64,000 nt of DNA, from positions 62,001-126,000 of the forward strand of contig NZ_PNOR01000006.1 in the NCBI RefSeq assembly GCF_002869765.1, written 5' to 3'. A program made the position numbers and the translations under genes. Below the pieces are notes generated by a model, which was not told where the DNA came from, did not search any database, and saw only the letters and a list, made by a program, of their open reading frames with translations. The DNA is from Deinococcus planocerae (GTDB lineage Bacteria > Deinococcota > Deinococci > Deinococcales > Deinococcaceae). Positions 10,996-24,848 of this stretch are shown in pieces. Within the stretch, counting starts at the first letter, position 1. Each line of letters starts with the position of its first letter.

Positions 10996-11421
10996 TCAGC
11001 CTCCGCCTACCTGCCGGGTCCAGTCGGCGAGGTTGTAGTAGTTCGTCACGCGGGCGAGGCGGCCCCCCCGCACCTCGAAAAAGGCGCCCACGGGGAGCAC
11101 GTAGGTCTGGCCGCCCGCCTCGGGCAGGCCGGGGTCGGTCCTCAGGTACTCGCCGTGGATCACGAACTCGGCGGCGGCGCGCCCCCCGTCCTCCGTCGCC
11201 ATCACCACGAGGTCCTCGGCGCGCTCGCGGTAGTGGGCGTCCATCTTCGCCAGGAAGGCGCGGAAGGCCTCCACGCCGCTTTGCGTCTCGCCCTCGTTGA
11301 TGTCGTGGCGCACGTCCGCGCTCAGGAGGGCGAGCATCCCCTCCGCGTCCCCGGCGTTAAAGGCCGCGTAGTAGCGCCGCACGAGGTCGAGGGTGGCCGC
11401 CTGGGGCTCGGGTGCCGTCAT
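10996..11421 (-). CDS. NTF2-like / ketosteroid isomerase-related protein
   Basis: A 141-residue SnoaL-type cone-shaped fold. The opening LVRRYYAAFNAGDAEGMLALL and the later VGAFFEVRGGRLARVTNYYN are characteristic of nuclear-transport-factor-2-like proteins. A ligand-binding or isomerase role is possible, but no specific substrate can be read. The ATG at 11419-11421 has TACACT 7 nt upstream, so a leaderless mRNA is predicted; longer in-frame starts are rejected for this reason. First gene of a two-gene unit with the GNAT. Confidence 0.8.
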   Translation of the reverse strand: MTAPEPQAATLDLVRRYYAAFNAGDAEGMLALLSADVRHDINEGETQSGVEAFRAFLAKMDAHYRERAEDLVVMATEDGGRAAAEFVIHGEYLRTDPGLPEAGGQTYVLPVGAFFEVRGGRLARVTNYYNLADWTRQVGGG

Positions 11422-11497
11422 GGGGGGCAGTGTAAGCAGGGCGGGGGCGGGAGGCTGGCCGACGTGACGAGACGGTGAAGCCCCCCAACCTCTGCCA

Positions 11498-11520
11498 CAT
11501 GCCCCGGCAAAAAGGGCATG
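11498..11520. terminator. Hairpin CATGCCC / GGGCATG in a 244-bp gene-free gap
   Basis: Perfect 7-bp arms with a 9-nt A-rich loop. It lies between the divergent NTF2-like gene and the gene starting at 11666. A second short stem (GGCAG/CTGCC) follows at about 11529-11553. The rest of the gap holds no ORF I can support. The hairpin may be a terminator or a regulatory structure in the long 5' region of the downstream gene. Confidence 0.4.
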
Positions 11521-11665
11521 ATGGGGAGGCAGGCTGTTTGCCCCTGCCGGCGTGCGTCCCTCCCTGCTCCGGCCCCGGGCGCGCTCTGCTCCTCTCAACC
11601 CCCCTTGAACCTCCGCGCCTGCCGTGTTCCCCGCGGGGCGCTTGTGAAACGGAAGGAGTCCCCGC

Positions 11666-12952
<1,287 letters not shown>

Positions 12953-13018
12953 GCCGGGCCAGACGGGCCGGGCGGAGAGACACACACGCGCTCCCCGCCC
13001 GGGGGGTTGGCCGGCGGA

Positions 13019-13273
13019 CTACATCCCCTTGTCGTCGCCCCCGGTGCCGAAGGTGGTGCCGGTGGAGGTGAGCCCGTCCGCGAGGCCGGGGGCCCCGGGC
13101 ACGCCGCCTGGAGCGCCGTCGCTCATGCGGGTGGCCTCGCCCACGGCCACCGGTGTGTCGGTCATGCCGCTCTCGGACTCGTCGGTGTTCCCGGCACGGT
13201 CACTCATGCCGTTGCCCGCGTCGGCGGGCAGACCGCCCTCTTGACCGCGGTCCTGGGCGTCGTTCTGGGTCAT
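13019..13273 (-). CDS. Small Gly/Asp-rich hydrophilic protein (84 aa)
   Basis: An 84-residue, highly polar protein without hydrophobic core, rich in G, D, T, E and S. It is preceded by a good ribosome site (AGGAGAGCAGCC then ATG). Together with the neighbouring 69-residue gene and the one at 46057 it resembles hydrophilin-like disordered proteins. A desiccation or stress role would fit a Deinococcus, but nothing in the sequence proves it. Confidence 0.65.
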   Translation of the reverse strand: MTQNDAQDRGQEGGLPADAGNGMSDRAGNTDESESGMTDTPVAVGEATRMSDGAPGGVPGAPGLADGLTSTGTTFGTGGDDKGM

Positions 13274-13295
13274 GGCTGCTCTCCTGTCCTGGGGC

Positions 13296-13505
13296 TCAGC
13301 GGTCGTCGCCGTCGGTGTTCAGGCCGCCGCCGAGAGAACCCATTGGCGTGTCGGCGTTGTCCTCGCTCGTCGCGCCCGGGTCCCCGCTGCGGTCTACGGT
13401 GCCGTCCGTGCCGGAGGGGTCGGTGCCCAGGCCGATCTGGCCGCTGCCGGTCCGGCCTGGGCCGTTCTGGCCGCTGGGGGTGGGGTCGCTCGGGTCGGTG
13501 GTCAT
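13296..13505 (-). CDS. Small hydrophilic protein (69 aa)
   Basis: A 69-residue protein of mostly G, D, T, S and P with no predicted fold, preceded by a GGAGG-type ribosome site 7 nt before the ATG. It lies 22 bp upstream of the 84-residue hydrophilic gene on the same strand, and the two share composition and TDGT/SGDPG-style short motifs. They are probably a duplicated pair of disordered proteins in one transcript. Confidence 0.55.
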   Translation of the reverse strand: MTTDPSDPTPSGQNGPGRTGSGQIGLGTDPSGTDGTVDRSGDPGATSEDNADTPMGSLGGGLNTDGDDR

Positions 13506-13669
13506 GGGCGCCTCCGTCGGGGCGGAAGACCCGGGGCACGGACCCTACCGCGCCGCCGGGCTTCCAGGGGGTGGAGGTCCATTCAAACGCGCCCGGGCCC
13601 CCGTCACAAGGCCGGGGGCGTTGAGCGTTCACCCGCCGCACCCCTCATGCGCGGGGGCCGGGCGCGGGG

Positions 13670-14427
13670 TCAGGCCGCCGGGCGCGAGCGCAGCAGGTAC
13701 CGCACCAGACTCCCCAGGCTGGGGTCGCGCAGCACGCACACGATGAGCAGCTCCCCGTGCAGGGCGATGAGCAGGGTGCGGTGCTCGAACTCCAGTTGCG
13801 CGGAGAAGAGCGGGCCCCCCTGCGGCAACTCGCCCAGGGCCCGCGACGCGTCGAGCAGGGCACACAGCGGCGCGAGCAGCGGGGCCGGCAGCGCCTCGCC
13901 CTCCGCCCCGAGCGGCTGGCGGCCCGCCGTGAGCAGGGTGACCCCCAGGACCCCGGGCTTGCCCAGCAGATCCCGCAGCAGGCGCCGGTCGGCGGGAGAG
14001 AGCGCCGGGGGCGCGGACGGCGCGGGGGAGAGGAGAGCGAGCGCGGCGCGCAGCCCCTCGGCGCTGGGGACCGGGCCGAGCGAGACGATCCCGGCAGGCA
14101 CCTCCGCCCCGCAGGCGAACAGCCGCGTGCCCGCCGGCAGGCAGAGGTCCCCCAGCCCCCCGAAGCCTGCCAGGGGCAGGTCGAGCAGCACGGCCCCCGG
14201 CGGCCCGGCGCGCAGGGCGGCGCGCAGCCCCGCGAGGCTGGCCGTGCGGCGAACGCGCAGCCCCAGGCCCTCGACCAGACGCTCGGCGGCCTTGCCCCGG
14301 CCACGCTCGCGCTGACGACGAGCACGTCGGTGCGGGGCGGCGGGGCCACGTCCCCCTGCGCCTTGCTGGCGATGGTCCGTCCTCCTCTCGGCGGCGTCTT
14401 GCCGGTCGTCCTGTCTGCCTCGGTCAC
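13670..14427 (-). pseudogene. Response-regulator-like / Roadblock-LC7 domain protein, apparent frameshift near 14300
   Basis: Two reading frames together make one plausible 252-residue protein. The start is a GTG at 14425-14427 behind AGGAGAGCACC. The first frame gives an Arg/Lys-rich tail and a beta strand TDVLVVSASVAG. After about 14300 the second frame continues GKAAERLVEGLGLRVRR and AVLLDLPLAGFGG, a receiver-like half. A Roadblock/LC7-like domain follows (GVLGVTLLTAG at about 155 to SLVRYLLRS at the end). One base is missing from a GGCCGGGGCAAGG run. It could be a real mutation or a sequencing error. Confidence 0.6.
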
Positions 14428-14600
14428 GGTGCTCTCCTGGTCCGCCGGGACCACCCTCACCCGGTTCGGCGCCCGCCCCCACTAGAGCGCCCCCCGGCTC
14501 ACGGCTTCCTTACAGGCGCCTTCCCGGCGCACTTCCGCGGAGGCCGGGTCCCCTCATGAGTTCATATGCGGGCGCGGCGAATTTGGATCACCGGGGTGTT

Positions 14601-14632
14601 CCGCCCTTGTGCCCCGCGCGGGAACAAGGCGG
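14601..14632. repeat. Long GC-rich hairpin upstream of sucA
   Basis: CCGCCCTTGT (14601-14610) pairs, with a bulge, with ACAAGGCGG (14624-14632) around an inner self-complementary CCCGCGCGGG. It ends about 38 bp before the sucA -10. It may terminate upstream plus-strand transcription or act as a protein site. The rest of 14428-14670 holds no supportable gene. Confidence 0.45.
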
Positions 14633-14684
14633 GGGGTGCGGGCGCCGCCATCGGGCGCCGGGCCGGGGGGTATGCTGGGGCGTT

Positions 14685-17528
<2,844 letters not shown>

Positions 17529-17540
17529 GCCAGGAACCCG

Positions 17541-17575
17541 GGGGCGGAGGGAGGCCAGGCGGCCACCTCCGCCCC
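17541..17575 (+). terminator. Terminator-like hairpin between sucA and sucB
   Basis: Ten-base perfect arms GGGGCGGAGG and CCTCCGCCCC with a 15-nt loop, followed by TTTC. It suggests that much transcription stops after sucA and that sucB relies on its own promoter. Confidence 0.6.
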
Positions 17576-17654
17576 TTTCATGTGTTCCGTGCCCCTCCTG
17601 CGGGAAGCGTCCCCACGTCAGTCACGCCCCCCGGGGGGTATAAAGGGTCTCGTT

Positions 17655-18965
<1,311 letters not shown>

Positions 18966-18968
18966 GAG

Positions 18969-19015
18969 CAGTCAGCTATCAGCCGTCAGCGGTCAGCGGT
19001 CAGCTTTTCGGGGCT
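18969..19015. repeat. CAGCGGTCAGC-type short intergenic repeat
   Basis: After sucB the words GTCAGC, CAGCCGTCAGC and GGTCAGCGGTCAGC recur in tandem, followed by CGGGGCTGGCCGCTG, which can fold back on them. It is the same style of simple-word repeat seen at 26519-26573 and elsewhere in intergenic positions here, and may act as a terminator. Confidence 0.45.
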
Positions 19016-19068
19016 GGCCGCTGTTGACTTGTGGGACGAGAGTCCAAAGAATCCTCTAGATTGTCCGT

Positions 19069-19530
19069 ATGCTTTCAACACTATACGAGCTTCACCCTCT
19101 TCGGGGGGTAGGTCCTATCGAATTGGGGATGACCTGTGATGAGTCGCGCCTTGCTATGCGGCAGACACCTAAGACCTTCCGCAAGTCCCCCCTATCCCCT
19201 ACCTTGACGGACGCTTACCACGGAAATGCCTTTCAAGTCTTCTTCGACGAGGAGGAAAGAATCGAGTTTATTGAACTTTCCCGAAACGACGGGATCGGAG
19301 CGATCTTCCAGGGGACGGACCTTCTCCACACTCCAGCCGAACAAGTCATCCTCTTGCTGTGTTCTGTGGCAAACCTTGACTCTAACCATTCTGAATTGGG
19401 GAACACCTACACATTTCCAGAGCTTGAGCTATCACTATGGCGAGCGGTGATACCCCAAGGTGATGGAGACAGCGAAGGACGTTTCTTCAACACCGTGGGT
19501 ATCGGAAAATTGGGCTACTTCTCCCGTTAA
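19069..19530 (+). CDS. Hypothetical protein, AT-richer, immunity-protein-like
   Basis: A 153-residue soluble protein, visibly lower in GC and with codons unlike its neighbours (many third-position A/T), so probably transferred. The N-terminus GVGPIELGMTCDE and C-terminus FNTVGIGKLGYFSR follow a pattern I associate with orphan immunity-type proteins in contact-dependent toxin loci. This is a weak recollection, not an alignment. No toxin gene is beside it. TAGATT lies 6 nt before the ATG, the leaderless pattern. Confidence 0.65.
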   Translation: MLSTLYELHPLRGVGPIELGMTCDESRLAMRQTPKTFRKSPLSPTLTDAYHGNAFQVFFDEEERIEFIELSRNDGIGAIFQGTDLLHTPAEQVILLLCSVANLDSNHSELGNTYTFPELELSLWRAVIPQGDGDSEGRFFNTVGIGKLGYFSR

Positions 19531-19573
19531 GCCGCGTCGTCCTTTCCGCATAGCAACGCTTATTGTCAACTTC

Positions 19574-20134
19574 TCAAATCTTCTGCAACGGCCTCTCCGC
19601 CAACCACTCCGGCACCTCGTCGGGCAAGTAGGTGTCGAAGGTCAGGTGGGCCAGGCTGACGAGCGGGTAGCCCGCCAGCGGCCCCGCCTCCTTCCGCCGA
19701 TCCACGATGCAGGCGATGGCGACGCACTTTCCGCCTGCCGCCTCCGATGCGCGCACGGCCTTGAGAACGCTGCCGCCGGTCGTGAGCACGTCCTCCACAG
19801 CGACGAAGGGTTCACCGGGAGCGAGGGTAAACGCCTCCCGAATCTTCATGCCGCCCTGACCGTCCTTCTCGGCGAAGATGGCGCGGGTGCCGAGGTGACG
19901 GGCGACCTCATAGGCGAGGACCACGCCGCCCATCGCGGGGCCGACGGTGACCGTGGCGCGCACACCCTCCTCACGCAGCTTCTGGGCTAGCCCCTGCCCG
20001 ATGCGCTCGGTGAGGTGGGGGTACTGGAGCACGGTGGTCGATTGCAGGAACTTGGGGGAGTGGCGGCCCGAGGCGAGCAGGAAGTGCCCCTCGTGGTACG
20101 CGCCCGCCTCGCGGTAGAGGGCTAAAACGTCCAT
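19574..20134 (-). CDS. pyrE: Orotate phosphoribosyltransferase
   Basis: A 186-residue type I phosphoribosyltransferase that makes orotidine 5'-phosphate from orotate and PRPP in pyrimidine synthesis. The PRPP-binding motif is VAVEDVLTTGGS (about residues 110-121), and the N-terminal hood ALYREAGAYHEGHFLLASGRHS is typical. Length is as expected. AATACT 6 nt before the ATG suggests a leaderless start. It is not next to other pyr genes and converges on the AT-rich orphan gene. Confidence 0.95.
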   Translation of the reverse strand: MDVLALYREAGAYHEGHFLLASGRHSPKFLQSTTVLQYPHLTERIGQGLAQKLREEGVRATVTVGPAMGGVVLAYEVARHLGTRAIFAEKDGQGGMKIREAFTLAPGEPFVAVEDVLTTGGSVLKAVRASEAAGGKCVAIACIVDRRKEAGPLAGYPLVSLAHLTFDTYLPDEVPEWLAERPLQKI

Positions 20135-20213
20135 GCCCGGAGTATTGCCGATTCCACAGCCGAGCGCGGGACCTCACACAGCGGCCCGGCGCATTCCTTC
20201 CCTATGATGGCGC

Positions 20214-20327
20214 ATGGAGTTCCCTGACCATGCGCCCCCCTCTCTCCACGTCCCGCGCCCGCGCCTCCCGCTTGGCATTCCGCTGCGAACGACGGTGCAG
20301 ACGCGCACGCTCGATGTCGAGTTGTAA
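20214..20327 (+). CDS. Candidate short leaderless ORF (37 aa) upstream of the RNase H-like gene
   Basis: TATGAT is followed by 5 nt and then an ATG opening a 37-codon ORF ending in TAA, 24 bp before the start of the next gene. The product is Pro/Arg/Leu-rich (PRPRLPLGIPLRTT) with no recognisable fold. The promoter geometry is as good as for most real genes here. It may be a leader peptide controlling the downstream gene, or the promoter may simply serve that gene. Confidence 0.4.
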   Translation: MEFPDHAPPSLHVPRPRLPLGIPLRTTVQTRTLDVEL

Positions 20328-20351
20328 GGGCAGCCACCCCGGAGGCGCGGC

Positions 20352-21092
<741 letters not shown>

Positions 21093-21320
21093 GGCCTCGC
21101 TCGACATCAAGACGACGGGCGCAATGGCGGGGAGGACACAAATCCAAAGAAGAGGCACAACCGAAGTGTGCACTCAGGTGTCGGGGGTGAGGTCCACTCC
21201 TACCCTTGTCATCGGACATCTGTTTCAGCCTGATGATGTGTCCGACGTGTCAGGCACTTCCGCCCGCCGACCGTTTCCTCTTACCCCTTCCGACCATTCG
21301 GATTATAAGGCGTGGAGCCC
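21093..21320. other. Gene-free convergent intergenic region
   Basis: 228 bp between convergent genes with lower GC than its surroundings. ORFs here lack ribosome sites, -10 elements and protein-like composition. A loose inverted repeat (CGGACAT at about 21214, ATGTGTCCG at about 21235) is the only structure seen and may serve as a terminator. Confidence 0.4.
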
Positions 21321-22007
21321 TCACACCTCTACCCATTCCCCTGGCTCCAGCACCCGCACGTCCACCCCGCGCGCCTGCCCCTCCCGCGCGAAGACCTGCG
21401 GGTCGCCGGTCAGCGGCGGGAAGGTGCCGTAGTGCATGGGAACGGCGACGCGGGGACGCAGCAGCTCCAGCGCGCGGGCGGCCTCCTCCGGCCCCATCGT
21501 GTAGTGGTCGCCGATGGGCAGAATGGCGGCGTCCAGGCCCCGGTCGCCGATCAGCCGCATGTCGGAAAAGAGGCTGGTGTCGCCTGCGTGGTAGACGCGC
21601 GCGCCGCCCATCTCGATCACGAGGCCGGTGGGCATCCCCCCGTAGGTGCCGTCGGGGAAGGAAGACGAGTGCCAGGCGGGGGTGAAGTACACGCTGCCCC
21701 ACTCGCCGCGCACGGTGCCGCCGATGTTCGCGCCGATGGCGTTCGGGGCGCCGTTCTTGCCCGCGTAACCCCCGATCTCCGCCGTGCCGATCACGGGCAC
21801 GCCCGCCTGGCCGAAGTCGAGGGCATTGCCCCAGTGGTCGCCGTGCGCGTGGCTGATCAGGACGGCGCTGACGTTCCAGCCCAGCGCCTCCTCCAGGGAG
21901 ACGGGGGACTTTGGGTTGCCCTGGATGAAGGGGTCGATCAGGACGCGGTGCTCGCCGCTCTGAAGGAGGAAGGTGCTGTGGCCGAGGAAGCGAAGCTGGA
22001 GGGGCAT
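21321..22007 (-). CDS. UPF0173 metal-dependent hydrolase (metallo-beta-lactamase fold)
   Basis: A 228-residue MBL-fold enzyme. The metal-binding HxHxDH motif is in SHAHGDHWG (about residue 52), and later ligands lie in AWHSS, HAGDTSLF and MHYGTFP. This compact form, starting LRFLGHSTFLL, is the UPF0173/YtkL family, whose substrate is unknown. TAGCGT occurs 6 nt before the ATG. Confidence 0.9.
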   Translation of the reverse strand: MPLQLRFLGHSTFLLQSGEHRVLIDPFIQGNPKSPVSLEEALGWNVSAVLISHAHGDHWGNALDFGQAGVPVIGTAEIGGYAGKNGAPNAIGANIGGTVRGEWGSVYFTPAWHSSSFPDGTYGGMPTGLVIEMGGARVYHAGDTSLFSDMRLIGDRGLDAAILPIGDHYTMGPEEAARALELLRPRVAVPMHYGTFPPLTGDPQVFAREGQARGVDVRVLEPGEWVEV

Positions 22008-22127
22008 GACGCCACGCTAAAGGCTCGGCGCGGGGGCCGGACGCAGGCGGGATTTCGAGTTCGCTGAGCCTTCGAGGGGGAGGGCTTGACATGGCCGCGC
22101 TTCAGCGGGAGTTCATCCCCGGGCCCG

Positions 22128-22205
22128 TATAGTGGACGCGTGCCGCACGCTTGCCCACACGGCGGAAAGGAGCGCCGGGTCTGCCTTTCCCCATCGGTTC
22201 GCTGA
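22128..22205 (+). promoter_or_regulatory. Leaderless-type promoter and 21-codon mini-ORF overlapping the cdaA start
   Basis: TATAGT (22128-22133) is followed by 6 nt and a GTG at 22140 opening a 21-codon ORF that ends TGA at 22203-22205, inside cdaA in another frame. The mini-ORF contains AAAGGAG (22166-22172), a good ribosome site for cdaA. Either this is a leader peptide coupled to cdaA, or the ORF is fortuitous and only the promoter matters. Confidence 0.45.
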
Positions 22206-23023
22206 CCCTCCAGGACGTCCTCGACGTGCTGCTGGTGACGTTCCTGATCTACCAGGGCTACCTCCTGGTGGTGGGCACGCGGGCGGTGAACGTGGTGCGC
22301 GGCATCCTGGTCTTCGCCGGGGTATGGGTGGTGTCCAAGGTCCTCGGCCTCGCCACCCTGAGCTACCTCCTCGACCGGGCGGGGACGGTGGGGCTCTTCG
22401 CGCTCGTGGTGCTTTTTCAACCCGAGCTGCGCGCCGCGCTGGAGCGGGTGGGCCGCCCACGTGCGCGTGACGCCGGGCAAGGCGGGGCGGCCCTCCAGGA
22501 CCTCGCGCGGGCGATGGAGCGTCTCGCCGAGCGCAAGACGGGGGCCCTCATCGCCATCGAGCGCCGCACCCCGCTCGGCGAGTACGCGGCGACGGGCGTG
22601 CGGCTCGACGCGGTGGTGAGCGTGCCCTTCCTCGAAGCCTTATTCGCGCGCAACGCCCCGCTGCACGACGGCGGCGTGGTCGTGCAGGAGTCGAGGGTGG
22701 TCGCGGCAGGATGCCTCTTTCCCCTCCAGGCGGCGGACGGCACCTACCGCCGTTACGGCACCCGGCACCGGGCGGCCATCGGGCTCTCCGAACTCACCGA
22801 CGCCGTGGTGCTGGTGGTCAGCGAGGAACGCGGCTCGATGCGGATTGCGCTCGCAGGCAGGCTGGGCCCGCACCTCAACGGCTCGGAGCTGCGCGAGCAA
22901 CTGCGGGCCCTGGTGTACGACCGGGCCGACCTGACCGGCGAGCTGCCGGGGGTGCCGGGCACGGTTCCGCCCCCTCCCCCCGAGCCCGAGGCGGGCGGGC
23001 AGCCGGAGCGGGGGGGAGCGTGA
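22151..23023 (+). CDS. cdaA: Diadenylate cyclase CdaA
   Basis: Membrane c-di-AMP synthase (2 ATP to c-di-AMP) with about three N-terminal membrane helices (DVLDVLLVTFLIYQGYLLV onward) and a DAC catalytic domain. Active-site motifs are NAPLHDGGVVV (the usual DGA appears here as DGG) and YGTRHRAAIGLSE with RHR. The start is uncertain. The longest frame opens with TTG at 22151. An in-frame CTG at 22181 sits 8 nt behind AAAGGAG and would better match usual CdaA N-termini. The C-terminal Pro/Glu tail looks disordered. The stop overlaps cdaR (GTGA). Confidence 0.9.
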   Translation: MPTRRKGAPGLPFPIGSLTLQDVLDVLLVTFLIYQGYLLVVGTRAVNVVRGILVFAGVWVVSKVLGLATLSYLLDRAGTVGLFALVVLFQPELRAALERVGRPRARDAGQGGAALQDLARAMERLAERKTGALIAIERRTPLGEYAATGVRLDAVVSVPFLEALFARNAPLHDGGVVVQESRVVAAGCLFPLQAADGTYRRYGTRHRAAIGLSELTDAVVLVVSEERGSMRIALAGRLGPHLNGSELREQLRALVYDRADLTGELPGVPGTVPPPPPEPEAGGQPERGGA

Positions 23024-24030
23024 GGGGCCCGGGCGGCGAGCTGCGGCGCTGGCTCGACCCCAGGTACGTGTGGCGCCGCGCCCTGCACAACCTGCCCGCC
23101 AAGGTGCTCGCGCTGCTGGTCGCCGTGACCCTGTGGTTCGTGGCGACCAGCGACCGCCGGGCGAACGTCGAGCAGGGCTTCGACGTGCCCGTGACGGTCG
23201 CCGACACGACGGGCGGGCGGGGCGAGGGTACCCGCGCCGTGAGCGGCCTGACCCCCGCGACCGTCCGGGTGACGCTGAGCGGGCGGCCCGAGCGCTTGCA
23301 AGAACTCACGGGCGACGACGTGCGGGCGGTGGTGGACGTGACGGGCGTGCCGGAGGGGAGCTTCACCCTGCCCGTGACGGTAGAGCCCCCCACCGGCACC
23401 ACGCTCCGCGAGGGGCGGCCCCGGCGGGTGCAGGGCTTCGTGGACACCCGGCTCACCCGCAGCCTGCCCGTCACCCTGAGTGTCGCCACCCCCCCCGAGA
23501 CGAGCCTGCCGCGCTACAGCGTGAGCCCCGACGGGGCCACCGTGGGCGGGCCGGGCCGGGTGGTGCGCGAGGTCGCGCGGCTGGTGAGCACGCCTCTGAG
23601 CCTCGCCCCCGGCGACGAGCGCGAGGCGGCCCTGATCGCCCTCGACACCGAGGGCGAGCCCGTCTCCGGCGTGACGGTCACCCCGGCGAGCGTCACGGTA
23701 CGCCGCCTGGACACCGGCGAGCTGCCCGTCAAGGCGGTGCGCGTGGTGCTGAGCGACCCGCCCGCCGGGCTGCGCGTCACCTCGGTGAGCGTGCAGCCCA
23801 GCAGCGTGAGACTCATCGCCGCCCCCGAACTCCTCGCCCGGCTGCGCGAGGTCACGGGTGCCGTCACCTACCGGGAAGGCACCTACACCGCCCCCGTCAC
23901 CCTGCGTGTTCCGGCGGGGGCCCAGGCGCTGGAGACCGTCAGCGTGCGCCTCACCGTCGAGCGCCGCGCCGCCACGACTCGGGCGGCGGACCCCGCCTCC
24001 GGAGCGGGGGTGGGCGACTCGGCCCCCTGA
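23020..24030 (+). CDS. cdaR: YbbR-domain protein CdaR, regulator of CdaA
   Basis: A 336-residue protein with one N-terminal membrane helix (KVLALLVAVTLWFVATS, about residues 28-44) and extracytoplasmic YbbR repeats. Repeats are visible from motifs such as VRVTLSGRPERL, PVTLSVATPPE and PVKAVRVVL...VSVQPSSVRLI. In other bacteria CdaR binds CdaA and tunes c-di-AMP synthesis. The GTG start overlaps the cdaA stop by 4 bp, so the two are coupled. Confidence 0.87.
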   Translation: MRGPGGELRRWLDPRYVWRRALHNLPAKVLALLVAVTLWFVATSDRRANVEQGFDVPVTVADTTGGRGEGTRAVSGLTPATVRVTLSGRPERLQELTGDDVRAVVDVTGVPEGSFTLPVTVEPPTGTTLREGRPRRVQGFVDTRLTRSLPVTLSVATPPETSLPRYSVSPDGATVGGPGRVVREVARLVSTPLSLAPGDEREAALIALDTEGEPVSGVTVTPASVTVRRLDTGELPVKAVRVVLSDPPAGLRVTSVSVQPSSVRLIAAPELLARLREVTGAVTYREGTYTAPVTLRVPAGAQALETVSVRLTVERRAATTRAADPASGAGVGDSAP

Positions 24031-24123
24031 AGCTGGGGAAGATCCCCACCCCCCGGGTGAGGACCCCACCCGAAATGGAAGCGCTACCGTTCGCGGCGGC
24101 AGGATGGAGGGCGCGCGGGGCGG

Positions 24124-24168
24124 TATACTTCACACATGGTGTGGCGCGGCACTCCAGTAGCCATATGA
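24124..24168 (+). promoter_or_regulatory. Leaderless promoter and 10-codon upstream ORF coupled to the HD-hydrolase gene
   Basis: TATACT (24124-24129), six bases, then ATG at 24136 opens a 10-codon ORF (MVWRGTPVAI) whose TGA overlaps the ATG of the next gene as ATGA (24165-24168). This gives the downstream operon half its own promoter and a mini-ORF that would deliver ribosomes to a start lacking a Shine-Dalgarno sequence. Confidence 0.6.
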
Positions 24169-24848
24169 TTGCCCAATTCCTCGACCTTCAGCACCCCCTG
24201 GCCGAACTCGCCGGGTGGGACGAGCGGGTGCGGCTGATGGTGCGCCCCCGCCGGTACGAGCACGTGCTGCGGGTGGCCGACCTCGCCTGCCGCATTGCGC
24301 GGGCCAACGGGCTCGACGAGGCGCGGGCCTACGCGGCGGGGCTGCTGCACGACCTCGCCCGCGACCTGCCGGACGCGGAGCTGCTGCGGCTGGCGCCCCC
24401 CGAGTGTCCTATCGACGCCGCACACCCGCTCGCGCTGCACGGGCGGGCCGCGCGGACCCTGCTCGAACGCTGGGGCTACCGCGACCCCGTGGTGCTGGAG
24501 GCCGTCGAGGACCACACGACCGGCCCGCGCGGCGGCAACCCGGTCGCCGACTGCGTGTACGTCGCCGACGTGTCCGAGCCCGGGCGCGGCGTGAACGACC
24601 ACATCCGCGACCTCGCCCTGCACGACCTGCCCGCGGCGCTGAGCGGCGCCATCGTCTCCAAGGTGACGTATCTCCAGGGGCGCGACATCACCGTGCATCC
24701 CCGCACCCTGCGCGCCTACCACGCGCTGCCCTGCGTGCGGCAGGCGCTGGCCCAGGGGCAGGACCCGTCCACCGTGGCCGCCGCGGGAGCGGACGGGAGA
24801 GTCGTCCGGCCCCCGCGGCGGCGGCGCGGTCCCACCTCCCACGCATGA
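24165..24848 (+). CDS. yqeK: HD-domain hydrolase, YqeK-like (bis-(5'-nucleosyl)-tetraphosphatase family)
   Basis: A 227-residue HD-superfamily phosphohydrolase. The first His is in RYEHVLRVADLA (about 29), the HD pair in AAGLLHDLARDLP (about 63), and later ligands in LALHGRAARTLL, VEDHTTG and VYVADVSEPGR. This order matches YqeK, which hydrolyses Ap4A symmetrically. A basic Pro/Arg tail follows the domain. The start is fixed by overlap with the 10-codon ORF. rsfS lies two genes on; yqeK and rsfS commonly neighbour each other. Confidence 0.85.
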   Translation: MIAQFLDLQHPLAELAGWDERVRLMVRPRRYEHVLRVADLACRIARANGLDEARAYAAGLLHDLARDLPDAELLRLAPPECPIDAAHPLALHGRAARTLLERWGYRDPVVLEAVEDHTTGPRGGNPVADCVYVADVSEPGRGVNDHIRDLALHDLPAALSGAIVSKVTYLQGRDITVHPRTLRAYHALPCVRQALAQGQDPSTVAAAGADGRVVRPPRRRRGPTSHA

